36,683 nt of DNA, taken from Alphaproteobacteria bacterium (lineage in GTDB: Bacteria > Pseudomonadota > Alphaproteobacteria > Rhodobacterales > Rhodobacteraceae). Within the stretch, counting starts at the first letter, position 1, and each line of letters opens with the position of its first letter. The translations under genes were made by a program, and so were the position numbers. The notes beneath the pieces are model-generated. The model was not told the DNA's origin. It did no database searches and saw only the letters and a list, made by a program, of their open reading frames with translations. Of the stretch, positions 24,733-35,650 are shown in pieces. Where the stretch lies: positions 1-36,683 of the forward strand of contig JAUIDE010000039.1 of the NCBI GenBank assembly GCA_030429105.1, given 5' to 3'.

Positions 24733-25596
24733 TCAGGGCGTCGCGAGCGGGATCGCCCCGGCCGGGCCGCAGATCGTCCGGTCCGGCGGGCGGGCGGCGT
24801 CTTCCGTCCGGCCCGAATAGGGGATCGCGGAGAGCACGGAGCGGATGGCGGCGATGCGGGCGCGGCGCTTGTCGTCCGCCCGGATCACCGTCCAGGGCGC
24901 GACGCCGCTGTCAGTGCGGCGGAACATCTCCTCGATCGCGGCGGAATAGTCCGACCAGCGGTCGAGCGACTGGTAGTCGATGGGGGAGAGCTTCCACTGG
25001 CGTAGCGGATCCTCCTCCCGCGCGAGGAAACGGGCGAGCTGCTCGGCGCGGCCCACGGTGAGCCAGAACTTGAAGAGGCGGATGCCGTCATTCACCAGCA
25101 TGTCCTCGAATTCCGGCGCCTGGTGGAAGAAGAGCTCCCGCTCCGCATCGGTGGAGAAGCCGAAGACGCGCTCGACCACGGCGCGGTTGTACCAGCTGCG
25201 GTCGAAGAACACTACCTCGCCCGGGCCGGGCAGGTGCTGGATGTAGCGCTGGAAATACCATTGCCCGCGCTCGGTGTCGGAGGGTTTCGCGAGCGCGACG
25301 ATCCGGGCGCCGCGCGGGTTGAGGTTCATCGTGAAGCGGCGGATGGCGCCGCCCTTGCCCGCCGCGTCCCGCCCCTCGAAGACAAGGACGACGCGCTCCC
25401 CCGTCGCCTTGATCCACGACTGCAGCTTCAAGAGCTCGATCTGAAGCGCGTCGAGCTCGCGGTCATAGGCCTTCTTCTTCATACGGTCGGGATGGGGATA
25501 GCCGCCGTCGAGGAACTCGTTCGCCTTGGCGAGCTGAATGGCCTTGCGAATGGATTTCGGGGCCCGGTTCTCGAAATACGTCCTGATCTCGCCCAT
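24733..25596 (-). CDS. ppk2: Polyphosphate kinase 2
   Basis: This 287-residue one-domain PPK2 uses polyphosphate to phosphorylate nucleoside diphosphates, or makes polyphosphate in reverse. The P-loop is FEGRDAAGKGGAIRR (residues 73-87) and the Walker B-like segment is VVFFDRSWYNRAVVERVFGF (about 128-147). Between them lies the lid-region sequence KPSDTERGQWYFQRYIQHLP. QWKLSPIDYQSLDRWSDYSAAIEEMF follows further on. It fits class I (ADP- or GDP-preferring) by length and motifs. Start 25596 (MGEIRTYF) has GGGAGAGGCGCGGAG upstream. It is divergent from the arsR-type gene and probably heads a ppk2-RDD-bpt unit. Confidence 0.93.
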   Translation of the reverse strand: MGEIRTYFENRAPKSIRKAIQLAKANEFLDGGYPHPDRMKKKAYDRELDALQIELLKLQSWIKATGERVVLVFEGRDAAGKGGAIRRFTMNLNPRGARIVALAKPSDTERGQWYFQRYIQHLPGPGEVVFFDRSWYNRAVVERVFGFSTDAERELFFHQAPEFEDMLVNDGIRLFKFWLTVGRAEQLARFLAREEDPLRQWKLSPIDYQSLDRWSDYSAAIEEMFRRTDSGVAPWTVIRADDKRRARIAAIRSVLSAIPYSGRTEDAARPPDRTICGPAGAIPLATP

Positions 25597-25693
25597 CTCC
25601 GCGCCTCTCCCTGCAATTCCCTCCGAGAGAATGACGCCGGCGGAGGCGCCCGTAAAGGCTTGGGCCCGACCGGCCGCAGCGCGAATCATTTAC

Positions 25694-25713
25694 ATAACCG
25701 GAAATATGGTTAT
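25694..25713. promoter_or_regulatory. Inverted-repeat operator within the arsR promoter
   Basis: ATAACC (25694-25699) and GGTTAT (25708-25713) form an inverted repeat around GGAAATAT. A TTTACA (25689-25694) and a TATTTA (25711-25716), 16 bases apart, bracket it, so the repeat fills the promoter spacer, just ahead of the regulator start at 25723. This is where an ArsR protein would block its own promoter. Confidence 0.6.
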
Positions 25714-25722
25714 TTAGGGTGT

Positions 25723-26040
25723 ATGACCGAGACAGCCCGTCATGCCCGTGCGCTCGCCGCCCTCGGCCACGAAGCGCGCCTTTCGATCTTCCGCCTCCTC
25801 GTGAAGGCGGGGGAGGAGGGGCTCAGGGTCGGCGATATCGGTGAGCATCTCGGCCTCGCTCCCTCCACGCTCGCGCACCATCTCTCCAGCCTCGTCGATG
25901 CGGGGCTGGTGACGCAGGAGCGGCGGGGGCGGGAAGTGGTCAACAGCGTCGATTTCCCAGCCATGCGCCGGGTGCTCGGCTTTCTCACCTCGGAATGCTG
26001 CGCCGGAATTGTCGTGAAGCCGGCGGAGAGCGCCGCATGA
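25723..26040 (+). CDS. ArsR family transcriptional regulator
   Basis: This 105-residue winged-helix repressor has the ArsR/SmtB layout: ALGHEARLSIFRLLVKAG, the recognition helix region LGLAPSTLAHHLSSLVDAGLV, and a wing TQERRGREVVNSVD. The C-terminal SECCAG pair (C92, C93) resembles the vicinal cysteines of arsenite-sensing ArsR proteins of the Acidithiobacillus type, though the third cysteine of that type is not seen. It would leave DNA when it binds a metal(loid). An inverted repeat overlaps its promoter, and the permease gene follows 46 bases downstream, so it probably controls both. Start 25723 has AGGG close by and gives the family's usual length. Confidence 0.9.
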   Translation: MTETARHARALAALGHEARLSIFRLLVKAGEEGLRVGDIGEHLGLAPSTLAHHLSSLVDAGLVTQERRGREVVNSVDFPAMRRVLGFLTSECCAGIVVKPAESAA

Positions 26041-26086
26041 GGCTTCTCTTTCGCTCCGAAACAACCGGAATCCCGGAGATCTGGAA

Positions 26087-27136
26087 ATGACCGACGCCTC
26101 CCTTCCCGTTCCCGGCCCCCTCGCATCCCTACGGCGCGTCGCGAAGGAGCAGCAGGTCTGGCTCGCCTCCGCGCTGATCCTCGTCGCTCTCGCCATGTTC
26201 GACACGCCGCAGGCCGGCGCGAGTGCGGGCTTCGCCTTCGATGCGCTGCTCCATACCGCGCCCTATCTGATCCTCTCCATCGCCATCGCCGCCTGGGCCG
26301 GCGCGACGGGGGCGGACAACCTGATCGCGAAGGCCTTCACCGGCGCGCCGCTCGTGATGATCGGGATCGCCGCGCTCGCCGGCGGAATTTCGCCCTTCTG
26401 CTCCTGCGGCGTGATCCCGCTGATCGCCGCGCTTCTGGCGATGGGCGTGCCGCTCTCCGCCGTCATGGCTTTCTGGCTCGCCTCGCCGATCATGGACCCC
26501 TCCATGTTCGTGCTGACGGCGGGGGTGCTCGACCTCGAATTCGCTGTCGCCAAGACGCTCGCCGCCGTCGGCCTCGGCGTCTTCGGCGGGCTCGTCGTGC
26601 ACGTCCTCGCCCGCGGCGGCGCGCTGGCCGACCCGCTGCGCGAGGGCGTCGGAAATGGCGGCTGCGGCGGGGCGCGGGTGCGCGCGCCGAAGCCGGTGGT
26701 CTGGCGGTTCTGGAACGAGCCGGAACGGCGCGCGAAATTCGGCAAGAACGCCCTTGCGACGACGCTATTCCTCGCCAAGTGGCTGACGCTGGCCTTCATC
26801 CTCGAAAGCCTGATGCTCGCCTGGATCCCGGCGGAGACGGTTACGGCGGCGCTGGGAGGGCAGGGGCTCCTCCCGATCCTGACGGCGACGCTGGTGGGCG
26901 TGCCTGCCTATCTGAACGGCTACGCCGCGCTGCCGCTCGTCGGCGGGCTGATCGAGCAGGGCATGGCGCCGGGCGCGGGCATGGCCTTCCTCGTCGCCGG
27001 CGGCGTCACCTCGATCCCTGCGGCGATGGCCGTCTGGGCGCTGGCGAAGCCGCAGGTCTTCGGCCTCTATATCGGCCTCTCGCTGACCGGCGCCTTCGCC
27101 TCGGGCCTCCTCTTCCAGCTATGGACGGCGCTGTGA
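26087..27136 (+). CDS. Permease of the COG0701 (DUF318/ArsP-like) family
   Basis: This 349-residue protein has about eight to ten membrane spans. The family mark is ISPFCSCGVIPLIAALLAMG, with a CSC motif in the membrane, followed by FWLASPIMDPSMFVLT. The second half repeats the layout (LVGVPAYLNGYAALPLVGGL, then FLVAGGVTSIPAAMAV). A hydrophilic loop near residues 180-210 contains NGGCGGARV. ArsP proteins of this family export trivalent organoarsenicals, and others are linked to other metals. The upstream ArsR with a cysteine pair supports metal(loid) efflux. The start has GGAGATCTGGAA just upstream. It ends 16 bases from the end of the converging aldehyde dehydrogenase gene. No arsenate reductase or arsB is nearby. 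Confidence 0.88.
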   Translation: MTDASLPVPGPLASLRRVAKEQQVWLASALILVALAMFDTPQAGASAGFAFDALLHTAPYLILSIAIAAWAGATGADNLIAKAFTGAPLVMIGIAALAGGISPFCSCGVIPLIAALLAMGVPLSAVMAFWLASPIMDPSMFVLTAGVLDLEFAVAKTLAAVGLGVFGGLVVHVLARGGALADPLREGVGNGGCGGARVRAPKPVVWRFWNEPERRAKFGKNALATTLFLAKWLTLAFILESLMLAWIPAETVTAALGGQGLLPILTATLVGVPAYLNGYAALPLVGGLIEQGMAPGAGMAFLVAGGVTSIPAAMAVWALAKPQVFGLYIGLSLTGAFASGLLFQLWTAL

Positions 27137-27152
27137 AGCGCCGCCTCCGCCG

Positions 27153-28583
27153 TCAAGCCCCCCAGCCGACGATCCCCTTCACCTCGCAGAAGTCGCGGAT
27201 GCCCCAGTCGGCGTATTCGCGCCCGTTGCCGGATTGCTTGTAGCCGCCGAAGGGCGCGAACGTGTCCCATTCCGGATAGTTGAGGTTCACCGTGCCCGCG
27301 CGGAGCCGCCGGGCGACCGCGCGCGCCTCTTCCTCAGGGCCGGAGACGAAGGCGGCGAGGCCGTAGACCGTGTCGTTCGCGATCTCCACCGCCTCGTCCA
27401 CGTCGTCATAGGGCATGATCGCGAGGACGGGCCCGAAAATCTCCTCCCGCGCGATGGTCATGTCGTTCGTCACGTCGCCGAAGATCGTCGGCTGCACGAA
27501 CCAGCCGCGGTTGAGCCCTGCCGGTCGCCCCGGCCCGCCGCAGACGAGCGTCGCGCCCTCGTCGATCCCGGTCTGAATCAGCCGCTGCACCTTCTCGAAA
27601 TGCACACCGGAGACGAGCGGGCCCATCGTCGTCGCCGGGTCGCGCGGGTCGCCCACGACCACGGCGCCCGCCGCCTCCCGCGCCAGCGCCAGCGCCTCGC
27701 CGTGCCGCGCCCGGGGCACCAGCATCCGGGTCGGCGCGTCGCAGCTTTGCCCGGTATTTCCGAAGCAGCCCTCAACCCCGCCGGCCACCGCCGCCGCGAG
27801 ATCGGCCGAGGGCAGGATGATGTTGGGGGACTTGCCGCCAAGCTCCTGAGCCACCCGCTTGATCGAGGGCGCCGCCGCGGCGGCCACCGCCGCGCCCGCG
27901 CGGGTCGAGCCGGTGAAGGACATCATGTCGACCCCCGGATGGGCGGAGAGATACGCGCCGACCTCCGCGCCCGTCCCGTTCACGAGGTTGAAGACGCCCT
28001 TCGGAACCCCCGCCTCATGGCAGATCTCGGCGAAGAGCACTCCGGAAAGCGGCGCGATCTCCGAGGGTTTCAGCACCATCGCGCAACCCGCCGCCAAAGC
28101 GGGCGCGACCTTGCAGACGATCTGGTTCATCGGCCAGTTCCAGGGCGTGATGAGGCCGCAGACGCCGATTCCCTCATGCACGATCCGTGTCGTCCCGCGC
28201 ATCGCCTCCCACTCCATCTCCTCCGCCGCGCGGATCGCGGCTTCGAGATGAACCTGCCCGGCCCAGGCCTGCGCCGCCCGCGCCCATTCGATGGGCGCGC
28301 CCATTTCGAGGGACATGACCTGCGCGAACTCCTCGTAGCGGGCGTTGTAGGCGTCGAGCAGGCGCTTCAAAACCGCGATGCGGTCGGCCGCGGGCGTTGC
28401 GCACCAGCCGGGAAAGGCCACGCGGGCGGCGGCCACGGCGCGGTCCACATCCGCCGCCGCGCCGAGCGCGACTTCGGCCACGATCTCCTCCGTCGCCGGG
28501 TTCTCGACGCCCATCCGGTTCGCCGTCGCGGGTTCGACCCAGGCGCCGTCGATGTAGAATTTCAGCATGTTGTCGGGGATCAT
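27153..28583 (-). CDS. Aldehyde dehydrogenase family protein
   Basis: This 476-residue NAD(P)-dependent enzyme oxidises an aldehyde to its acid. Family features are GVCGLITPWNWPMNQIVCKVAPALAAGC (cofactor fold), FTGSTRAGAAV, QELGGKSPNIIL with the general-base Glu, GQSCDAPTRMLVP with the catalytic Cys, EEIFGPVLAIMPYDD, and a C-terminal PFGGYKQSGNGREYADWG. The start at 28583 has GGAGAACCCGCC upstream; the next ATG at 28568 is also possible. The substrate is not predictable. It converges on the permease gene and is divergent from modA, with no pathway partner beside it. Confidence 0.92.
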   Translation of the reverse strand: MIPDNMLKFYIDGAWVEPATANRMGVENPATEEIVAEVALGAAADVDRAVAAARVAFPGWCATPAADRIAVLKRLLDAYNARYEEFAQVMSLEMGAPIEWARAAQAWAGQVHLEAAIRAAEEMEWEAMRGTTRIVHEGIGVCGLITPWNWPMNQIVCKVAPALAAGCAMVLKPSEIAPLSGVLFAEICHEAGVPKGVFNLVNGTGAEVGAYLSAHPGVDMMSFTGSTRAGAAVAAAAAPSIKRVAQELGGKSPNIILPSADLAAAVAGGVEGCFGNTGQSCDAPTRMLVPRARHGEALALAREAAGAVVVGDPRDPATTMGPLVSGVHFEKVQRLIQTGIDEGATLVCGGPGRPAGLNRGWFVQPTIFGDVTNDMTIAREEIFGPVLAIMPYDDVDEAVEIANDTVYGLAAFVSGPEEEARAVARRLRAGTVNLNYPEWDTFAPFGGYKQSGNGREYADWGIRDFCEVKGIVGWGA

Positions 28584-28708
28584 GGCGGGTTCTCCGGCGA
28601 AGGCGGGGCAGGGGTGAGGCTTCGCCGGAAGTCTAGCCCGGCGCGGGCGACGCCGCCATCCCTTGCGGCCCCGCGATCTCCCGGCGCTTGCCTGAGCTTT
28701 CGCTTCGG

Positions 28709-28732
28709 CGATATGTTTCTTTGAATATAACC
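28709..28732. promoter_or_regulatory. Possible molybdate-type operator upstream of modA
   Basis: CGATATGTT and AATATAACC are separated by six bases and form an imperfect inverted repeat (6 of 9 pairs) in a locally AT-rich stretch that ends 16 bases before the modA start. It resembles the CG-TATAT...ATATA-CG layout of ModE/Mop binding sites (Mo-boxes). The match is suggestive only. Confidence 0.45.
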
Positions 28733-28748
28733 AAAAGGGAACTCCCGG

Positions 28749-29513
28749 ATGCCCTCGCGCCTCTCCCTGGCCGCCCTCGCGGCCGCGCTGTGCCTCGGCG
28801 CCGCCCCCGTCGCGGCGGCGGAAGTCGTCGTCTTCGCCGCCGCCTCGATGAAGACGGCGCTCGACGACTTCGCGGCGAAGTGGATGGACGAGACGGGCCA
28901 CTCCGTCACCGTCTCCTATGCCGGGTCGAACGCCCTCGCGCGGCAGATCATCGAGGGCGCCCCGGCGGACATCTTCCTTTCCGCCGCCGTCGAATGGATG
29001 GACGAGGTGGAGAAGGCGGGCCTGCTGGCGGAGGGAACGCGGACCGATCTTTTCGGCAACAGCCTCGTGCTCGTCGCCCACGGGAACGATGCGCCGCCGG
29101 TCGCGATAGGGCCCGGCCTCGACCTCGCGGGGATGCTCGGCGAGGAGAAGCTCGCGATGGCGCTGGTGGAGGCCGTGCCGGCCGGGCGTTACGGCAAGGC
29201 GGCGCTGGTCTCGCTGGGCCTCTGGGAGAGGGTCGCGCCCTCGGTCGCGCAGGCCGACAATGTGCGTGCCGCGCTGGCCCTCGTCTCCATCGGCGAAGCT
29301 CCGTTCGGCGTCGTCTACGCGACCGATGCGGCGGCTGACGACAACGTGTCGGTCGTGGGCGTGTTCCCGGAGGGCAGCCACCCGCCCATCGTCTATCCCG
29401 GCGCGCTCCTCGCTGATGCGGGGGACGAGGCGGACCGCGCCTTCTTCGCCGCCCTCCGCTCGCCGGAGGCGAAGGCCGCCTTTGCCGCGCAGGGCTTCGC
29501 GGTCCTCGACTGA
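28749..29513 (+). CDS. modA: Molybdate ABC transporter substrate-binding protein
   Basis: This 254-residue periplasmic protein has a clear signal peptide (residues 1-24, ending VAAAE). Matching ModA features are [19 protein letters not shown] with the ligand-contacting serine, [61 protein letters not shown] and the [11 protein letters not shown] end. It binds molybdate or tungstate for ModB and ModC. Those permease and ATPase genes are absent here: the next gene is purL, and the gene on the other side is a divergent aldehyde dehydrogenase. The start has AAGGGA upstream and a possible Mo-box just before that. Confidence 0.9.
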   Translation: MPSRLSLAALAAALCLGAAPVAAAEVVVFAAASMKTALDDFAAKWMDETGHSVTVSYAGSNALARQIIEGAPADIFLSAAVEWMDEVEKAGLLAEGTRTDLFGNSLVLVAHGNDAPPVAIGPGLDLAGMLGEEKLAMALVEAVPAGRYGKAALVSLGLWERVAPSVAQADNVRAALALVSIGEAPFGVVYATDAAADDNVSVVGVFPEGSHPPIVYPGALLADAGDEADRAFFAALRSPEAKAAFAAQGFAVLD

Positions 29514-29656
29514 GCCGCCGATTCCCTGGCGCGCTCGCTTGCGCGGGGAAGGCCCCTCCGCTACCAGACAGGCGCGGGCGCGCCGCCGGACTTCGCGAGT
29601 TCTCGCGCCCCGCGCCGCCCGGGAAGAGAAAGCCGCACGAGCCGCGCGGAGCGCCG

Positions 29657-31834
<2,178 letters not shown>

Positions 31835-31905
31835 GCCCTCCTTGCGCGCCGCCCGCCGCCGGACTACGTCTTTCGTCGAAGCGACGCGCATGGGGGTCTT
31901 GCCGG

Positions 31906-32139
31906 ATGGCGATGGAGGCGACAGCGATCAAACAGCTCATCCTTGAGGCGTTCCCGACCGCCAAGGTCGAGATCACAGACCTCGCCGGAGACGGCGACCA
32001 TTACGCCGCCACCGTGACGGCGGAGGAATTTCGCGGCCGGAACCGGGTGCAGCAGCACCAGATGGTCTACGCCGCGCTGAAAGGCCGAATGGGGGGCGAA
32101 CTCCACGCCCTCGCCCTCACCACCCGCGCCCCCGATTGA
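31906..32139 (+). CDS. bolA: BolA family protein
   Basis: This 77-residue protein has the BolA fold's sequence pattern: [59 protein letters not shown]. The C-terminal His of GELHAL is the expected cluster-ligand position. BolA proteins bind a shared [2Fe-2S] cluster with CGFS monothiol glutaredoxins and act in iron signalling or cluster handling. That partner is encoded 10 bases downstream. Start 31906 or 31912 (MAMEAT) are both possible; a G-rich stretch lies upstream. The gene is probably transcribed with purL. Confidence 0.92.
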   Translation: MAMEATAIKQLILEAFPTAKVEITDLAGDGDHYAATVTAEEFRGRNRVQQHQMVYAALKGRMGGELHALALTTRAPD

Positions 32140-32149
32140 GGAGAGCGAC

Positions 32150-32527
32150 ATGACCACGACGACGACCGATCCGGCCCACGCCGCCATCAAGGCGGAGATC
32201 GACGCGAATGACGTCGTGCTCTTCATGAAGGGCACGAAGACAATGCCGCAATGCGGCTTCTCCAGCCGCGTCGCCGCGATTCTCAATTATATGGAAGTGC
32301 CGTTCAAGGACGTGAACGTCCTCGCCGACCCGGCGATCCGCGACGGCGTGAAGTCCTTCTCGGACTGGCCGACGATCCCGCAGCTCTACGTGAAGGGCGA
32401 GTTCGTGGGCGGCTGCGACATCATTACGGAGATGGTGCTCTCGGGCGAGCTGGACGAGACCTTCAGGACGAAGGGCGTCGCCTTCAACGCCGAGGCGGCG
32501 GAGAAGATCCGCGAAACCAACGCCTGA
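32150..32527 (+). CDS. grxD: CGFS-type monothiol glutaredoxin
   Basis: This 125-residue Grx4/GrxD protein has the active site QCGFSSRV with C35. Glutathione-binding and fold features are [42 protein letters not shown] and GGCDIITEM. It carries [2Fe-2S] clusters with BolA and hands them to other proteins. Its ribosome site (GAGGAGA) overlaps the bolA stop, so the two are coupled in translation. A GC-rich hairpin follows the stop. Confidence 0.94.
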   Translation: MTTTTTDPAHAAIKAEIDANDVVLFMKGTKTMPQCGFSSRVAAILNYMEVPFKDVNVLADPAIRDGVKSFSDWPTIPQLYVKGEFVGGCDIITEMVLSGELDETFRTKGVAFNAEAAEKIRETNA

Positions 32528-32534
32528 GGCGGCG

Positions 32535-32550
32535 GGGCCCGAAGGGGCCC
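32535..32550 (+). terminator. Hairpin after grxD
   Basis: GGGCCC (32535-32540) and GGGCCC (32545-32550) pair around a GAAG loop, eight bases past the grxD stop. Flanking GGCGGCG and GCGCCGC can lengthen the stem. TTGCG follows, with no real T-tract. It separates the purL-bolA-grxD group from the exporter gene. Confidence 0.45.
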
Positions 32551-32602
32551 TTGCGCCGCGCCCCGCGCCGCCGCATGACAGGGCGCGCGGGGAAGGGCGG
32601 CG

Positions 32603-33496
32603 ATGAACACGAGACTTGCAGAGCCGGCCGCGCCGCCCCTCGCGGGCTATCTCGCGGTGATCCTTGCGGTAGTGATCTGGGGCGGCTGGATCGTCGCCAC
32701 CCGCCTCGCGATGCTGGAGCGGCACGACCCGCTCGACATCGCGCTCCTGCGCTACGCCACCCCGGCCATCCTCTTCGCGCCCTACTGGATGCGGAAGGGG
32801 ATCTTCCCGAAGGGCGAGAATCCGCTCCTCCTCATCGTCATGACCCTCGGCTGGGGCGGGCCCTTCGTCCTCCTCATCAGCAAGGGGATGCAATCGGTGG
32901 AGGCGTCGCTATTCGGCCCGCTCGTGCCCGGCCTCCTGCCCATGGTCGTCGCGCTCTGGGGCTATTTCGCGGAGGGGGAGCGCATCCGCCGGGGCCGCAT
33001 CGTCGGCCTCGTTCTCATCGCCGCCGCGGTGGCGCTGATCCTCGTCCCCGCGACGATCGCGGGCGATTCGAACCTTCTCGCCGGCGCGCCCTGGCTCCTG
33101 ACGGCCTGCCTCGGCTGGTCCGCCTTCACCATCGCCTTCCGGAAGACTGGCCTTTCGGGGATCGAGGCGGCGGCCTATGTCTGCCTCTATTCGACGCCGG
33201 TGCTGATCGTCGCCGCGCTCTTCCTCGGCACGGAATTGCAGACCTATCCGGCGCGGGAGGTGGCGTTCCAGGTTGCGGTGCAGGGCTTCGCCTCGGGCGC
33301 CGTCTCGGTGGCCTGTTTCGGCTATGCGGTGAAGGCGCTGGGCCTCGCCCGCGCCTCGGCCTTCACCTCGCTCGTGCCGGTGATGTCCGCCCTCGGCGGC
33401 TGGCTCCTGCTCGGGGAGGTCGTGGGCGCGGCGGGCTGGGCGGCGGCCTTCGCCGCCTGCCTCGGCGTCCTCCTCGTCAACCGCTACGCGCGCTGA
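32603..33496 (+). CDS. EamA/DMT family transporter
   Basis: This 297-residue membrane protein has about ten spans in two similar halves, as in the drug/metabolite (EamA) superfamily. Examples are LAVILAVVIWGGWIVATRLAML at the start, LLPMVVALWGYFAEGERI in the first half, and SAFTSLVPVMSALGGWLLLGEVVGAAGWAAAF in the second. The LVPV...LLLGE pattern is the usual end of an EamA repeat. Members export amino acids or other metabolites, and the substrate cannot be told here. The start has GGGAAGGGCGGCG upstream. The stop is only three bases from the end of the converging purQ gene. Confidence 0.9.
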   Translation: MNTRLAEPAAPPLAGYLAVILAVVIWGGWIVATRLAMLERHDPLDIALLRYATPAILFAPYWMRKGIFPKGENPLLLIVMTLGWGGPFVLLISKGMQSVEASLFGPLVPGLLPMVVALWGYFAEGERIRRGRIVGLVLIAAAVALILVPATIAGDSNLLAGAPWLLTACLGWSAFTIAFRKTGLSGIEAAAYVCLYSTPVLIVAALFLGTELQTYPAREVAFQVAVQGFASGAVSVACFGYAVKALGLARASAFTSLVPVMSALGGWLLLGEVVGAAGWAAAFAACLGVLLVNRYAR

Positions 33497-33499
33497 GGC

Positions 33500-34171
33500 T
33501 CAGGAGACGGCGGCGCCCGCGAGCGAGCGGAAGAGTCGCGCCCCGTCCGCCCCGCCGAGCGCCGGGTCCGCCGCGCGTTCGGGATGCGGCATAAGGCCGA
33601 GAACCCGGCGGTTTTCCGAGAGGATGCCCGCGATGGCGTTCATCGAGCCGTTTGGGTTCGAACCCTGATAGCGGAAGGCGACGCGCCCCTCGCCTTCGAG
33701 CCGCGCCAGCGTCTCCGAATCCGCGACGAAATTGCCGTCATGATGGGCGACGGGGAAAGTCACCGTCTCGCCCTCCCGGTACTCGGCGGTGAACGGGCTC
33801 GAAGCCGTCTCCACCTTCAGCGCCACGTCGCGGCAGACGAAGGCGAGGCCCGCATTCCGCATCAGCGCGCCGGGGAGGAGCCCCGCCTCGATCAGCACCT
33901 GGAAGCCGTTGCAGATCCCGAGCACTGGCCCCCCCTTCCGCGCGAAGGCGGAGACGGCGTCCATGATCGGGGAGCGCGCGGCGATCGCGCCGCAGCGGAG
34001 ATAGTCGCCGAAGGAGAAGCCGCCCGGAACGCCGATCACGTCGAGCCCTTCGGGCAGCGCTGTCTCCTTGTGCCAGACCATCGCTGGCGCCGCCCCGAAG
34101 GCGTCACGGAAGGCGACGGCGAGGTCGCGGTCGCAGTTCGAGCCGGGGAAGACGATGACGGCGGCCTTCAT
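33500..34171 (-). CDS. purQ: Phosphoribosylformylglycinamidine synthase subunit PurQ
   Basis: This 223-residue class I glutamine amidotransferase feeds ammonia to PurL. The catalytic triad is C87 in [10 protein letters not shown], with H196 and E198 in LMPHPERA. Other features are [14 protein letters not shown] at the start and [18 protein letters not shown] forming the oxyanion region. It starts seven bases after purS. The length is normal. Confidence 0.95.
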   Translation of the reverse strand: MKAAVIVFPGSNCDRDLAVAFRDAFGAAPAMVWHKETALPEGLDVIGVPGGFSFGDYLRCGAIAARSPIMDAVSAFARKGGPVLGICNGFQVLIEAGLLPGALMRNAGLAFVCRDVALKVETASSPFTAEYREGETVTFPVAHHDGNFVADSETLARLEGEGRVAFRYQGSNPNGSMNAIAGILSENRRVLGLMPHPERAADPALGGADGARLFRSLAGAAVS

Positions 34172-34178
34172 CGCCCCC

Positions 34179-34418
34179 TCACTCGATCTCGACGCGGAAG
34201 GTCTCGATCACGGTGTTGGCGAGGAGCTTCTCGCACATCGCCCGCGCCGCCGCCTCCGCCGCGCCCCGGTCAGTCTCCGCGAGGTCGAGTTCCAGATACT
34301 TGCCCTGCCGCACCGCCTCGACCCCCGCGAAGCCGAGGGCGCCGAGCGCATGGCGCACCGCCTCGCCCTGCGGGTCGAGCACGCCGGGCTTCAGGGTGAC
34401 GTGGATCTTCGCCTTCAT
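34179..34418 (-). CDS. purS: Phosphoribosylformylglycinamidine synthase subunit PurS
   Basis: This 79-residue small protein holds PurL and PurQ together in the FGAM synthase complex. It shows the PurS pattern: [39 protein letters not shown], and [15 protein letters not shown] at the end. It lies 10 bases after purC and seven bases before purQ, so the three form one operon. Confidence 0.95.
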   Translation of the reverse strand: MKAKIHVTLKPGVLDPQGEAVRHALGALGFAGVEAVRQGKYLELDLAETDRGAAEAAARAMCEKLLANTVIETFRVEIE

Positions 34419-34428
34419 TCGCGCCCTC

Positions 34429-35193
34429 TCAATGCACCAGTTTCGGCCCGGAACGGGGCTTCGTCGCGTTCTGGGGCAGGATGCCGAGGCGCTTCGCCAC
34501 CTCGCTGTAGGCGTCGGTCAGCGAGCCGAGATCGCGGCGGAACACGTCCTTGTCGAGCTTCCGGCCCGTCTCGATGTCCCAGAGCCGGCAGCTGTCGGGG
34601 CTGATCTCGTCCGCCACGATGATGCGCTGGAAGTCGCCGTCCCAGATCCGCCCGGTCTCGATCTTGAAGTCCACGAGCTTGATGCCGACGCCGAGGAAGA
34701 GCCCGGTCAGGAAGTCGTTCACCCGGAGCGCCAGCGCGATGATGTCGTCGATGTCCTGCTGGTTCGCCCAGTTGAAGGCGACGATATGCTCTTCCGAGAC
34801 CATCGGGTCCCCCAGCGCGTCGTCCTTGTAGTAGAACTCGATGATCGGCCGGGGAAGGGGCTCGCCCTCCTCGATGCCGAGCCGCTTGGAGATCGAGCCG
34901 GCGGCGACGTTGCGGACGACGACCTCCAGCGGGATGATCTCGACCTGCCGGATGAGCTGCTCGCGCATGTTGAGCCGGCGGATGAAATGCGTCGGCACGC
35001 CGATCCCGTTGAGGGCGGACATGATGTGCTCGGAGATGCGGTTGTTGAGGACGCCCTTGCCCTCGATCACGTCGCGCTTCTCCGCGTTGAAGGCGGTCGC
35101 GTCGTCCTTGAAATACTGGATGTAGGTTCCGGGCTCGGGCCCCTCGTAGAGGATTTTCGCCTTGCCTTCGTAGACCATCCTGCGGCGGGCCAT
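34429..35193 (-). CDS. purC: Phosphoribosylaminoimidazole-succinocarboxamide synthase
   Basis: This 254-residue SAICAR synthetase joins CAIR and aspartate using ATP. Family features are [77 protein letters not shown] and [16 protein letters not shown]. The start at 35193 has GGAAGGAG six bases upstream. Longer in-frame forms would add a low-complexity stretch and were rejected. It leads purC-purS-purQ, with a promoter candidate about 75-100 bases upstream. Confidence 0.95.
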   Translation of the reverse strand: MARRRMVYEGKAKILYEGPEPGTYIQYFKDDATAFNAEKRDVIEGKGVLNNRISEHIMSALNGIGVPTHFIRRLNMREQLIRQVEIIPLEVVVRNVAAGSISKRLGIEEGEPLPRPIIEFYYKDDALGDPMVSEEHIVAFNWANQQDIDDIIALALRVNDFLTGLFLGVGIKLVDFKIETGRIWDGDFQRIIVADEISPDSCRLWDIETGRKLDKDVFRRDLGSLTDAYSEVAKRLGILPQNATKPRSGPKLVH

Positions 35194-35263
35194 GCGGGGC
35201 TCCTTCCCGGGAAGCCAAAAGGGAATCGGGCGCGGCTTGGATGTCGCCGCGCCCGTCGGGCGG

Positions 35264-35292
35264 CTTATAGGCTCATGCCGGGGGGGCCGCAA
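35264..35292 (-). promoter_or_regulatory. Candidate purC promoter
   Basis: On the minus strand, TTGCGG (35287-35292) and TATAAG (35264-35269) are exactly 17 bases apart and lie 71-99 bases upstream of the purC start. The -10 differs from the sigma-70 consensus at one position, while the -35 keeps only TTG. Confidence 0.45.
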
Positions 35293-35481
35293 GGAGAGGC
35301 GGCGCTTGCCTCGGCGCCGTCGCATGGGGGGTTCCGCATCCTTGCTGTCGCCGCATGTGCGTGAGTGTTTAGCGCGTGCGCCCGGCCGATCCGACTCGCT
35401 TCAGTTCGGCCCGCGGCCGCCCGCCCCCCATAGGGCCGAGCGACGCGTCCGCCCGGGCGGCCAAGCGCCGATGCAGCCGAC

Positions 35482-35511
35482 CGGGAAGGCTTGGCGCGCC
35501 TCGCCTTCCCG
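35482..35511. other. Strong hairpin in the purC-azlC gap
   Basis: CGGGAAGGC (35482-35490) pairs perfectly with GCCTTCCCG (35503-35511) around a 12-base loop that itself contains the palindrome GGCGCGCC. It is not next to the end of any called gene, so it is not an ordinary terminator. It may belong to an unannotated RNA or leader. Confidence 0.45.
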
Positions 35512-35614
35512 CCTTCGCCTTCGGGAGACGGCCTCTGCGTCCTTCCCCTGAAGAGATGCTGTTCGAGGCAGGGGCGTGACGGATGAGGCGGCGCGGAGCC
35601 GGAGAACGGCCGGA

Positions 35615-35650
35615 CCACTTATTCGGGCGCGGCCACTTGTTCGGGCGACG
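35615..35650 (+). repeat. Two 18-base direct repeats upstream of azlC
   Basis: CCACTTATTCGGGCG (35615-35629) recurs as CCACTTGTTCGGGCG (35633-35647), with one mismatch and a period of 18 bases, about 60-90 bases before the azlC start. The AT-rich core inside GC-rich DNA suggests a regulatory site rather than chance. Confidence 0.4.

Noticed and set aside
29522-29550. Imperfect hairpin after modA (TTCCC...GGGAA with GCGC arms)
   Set aside because: The stem needs a bulge and has no T-tract; it is too weak to list as a terminator.
33640-33680. GGTTCGAACCC, resembling a tRNA T-arm
   Set aside because: It lies in the purQ coding sequence (the GSNPNGSM segment), and no cloverleaf can be drawn around it.
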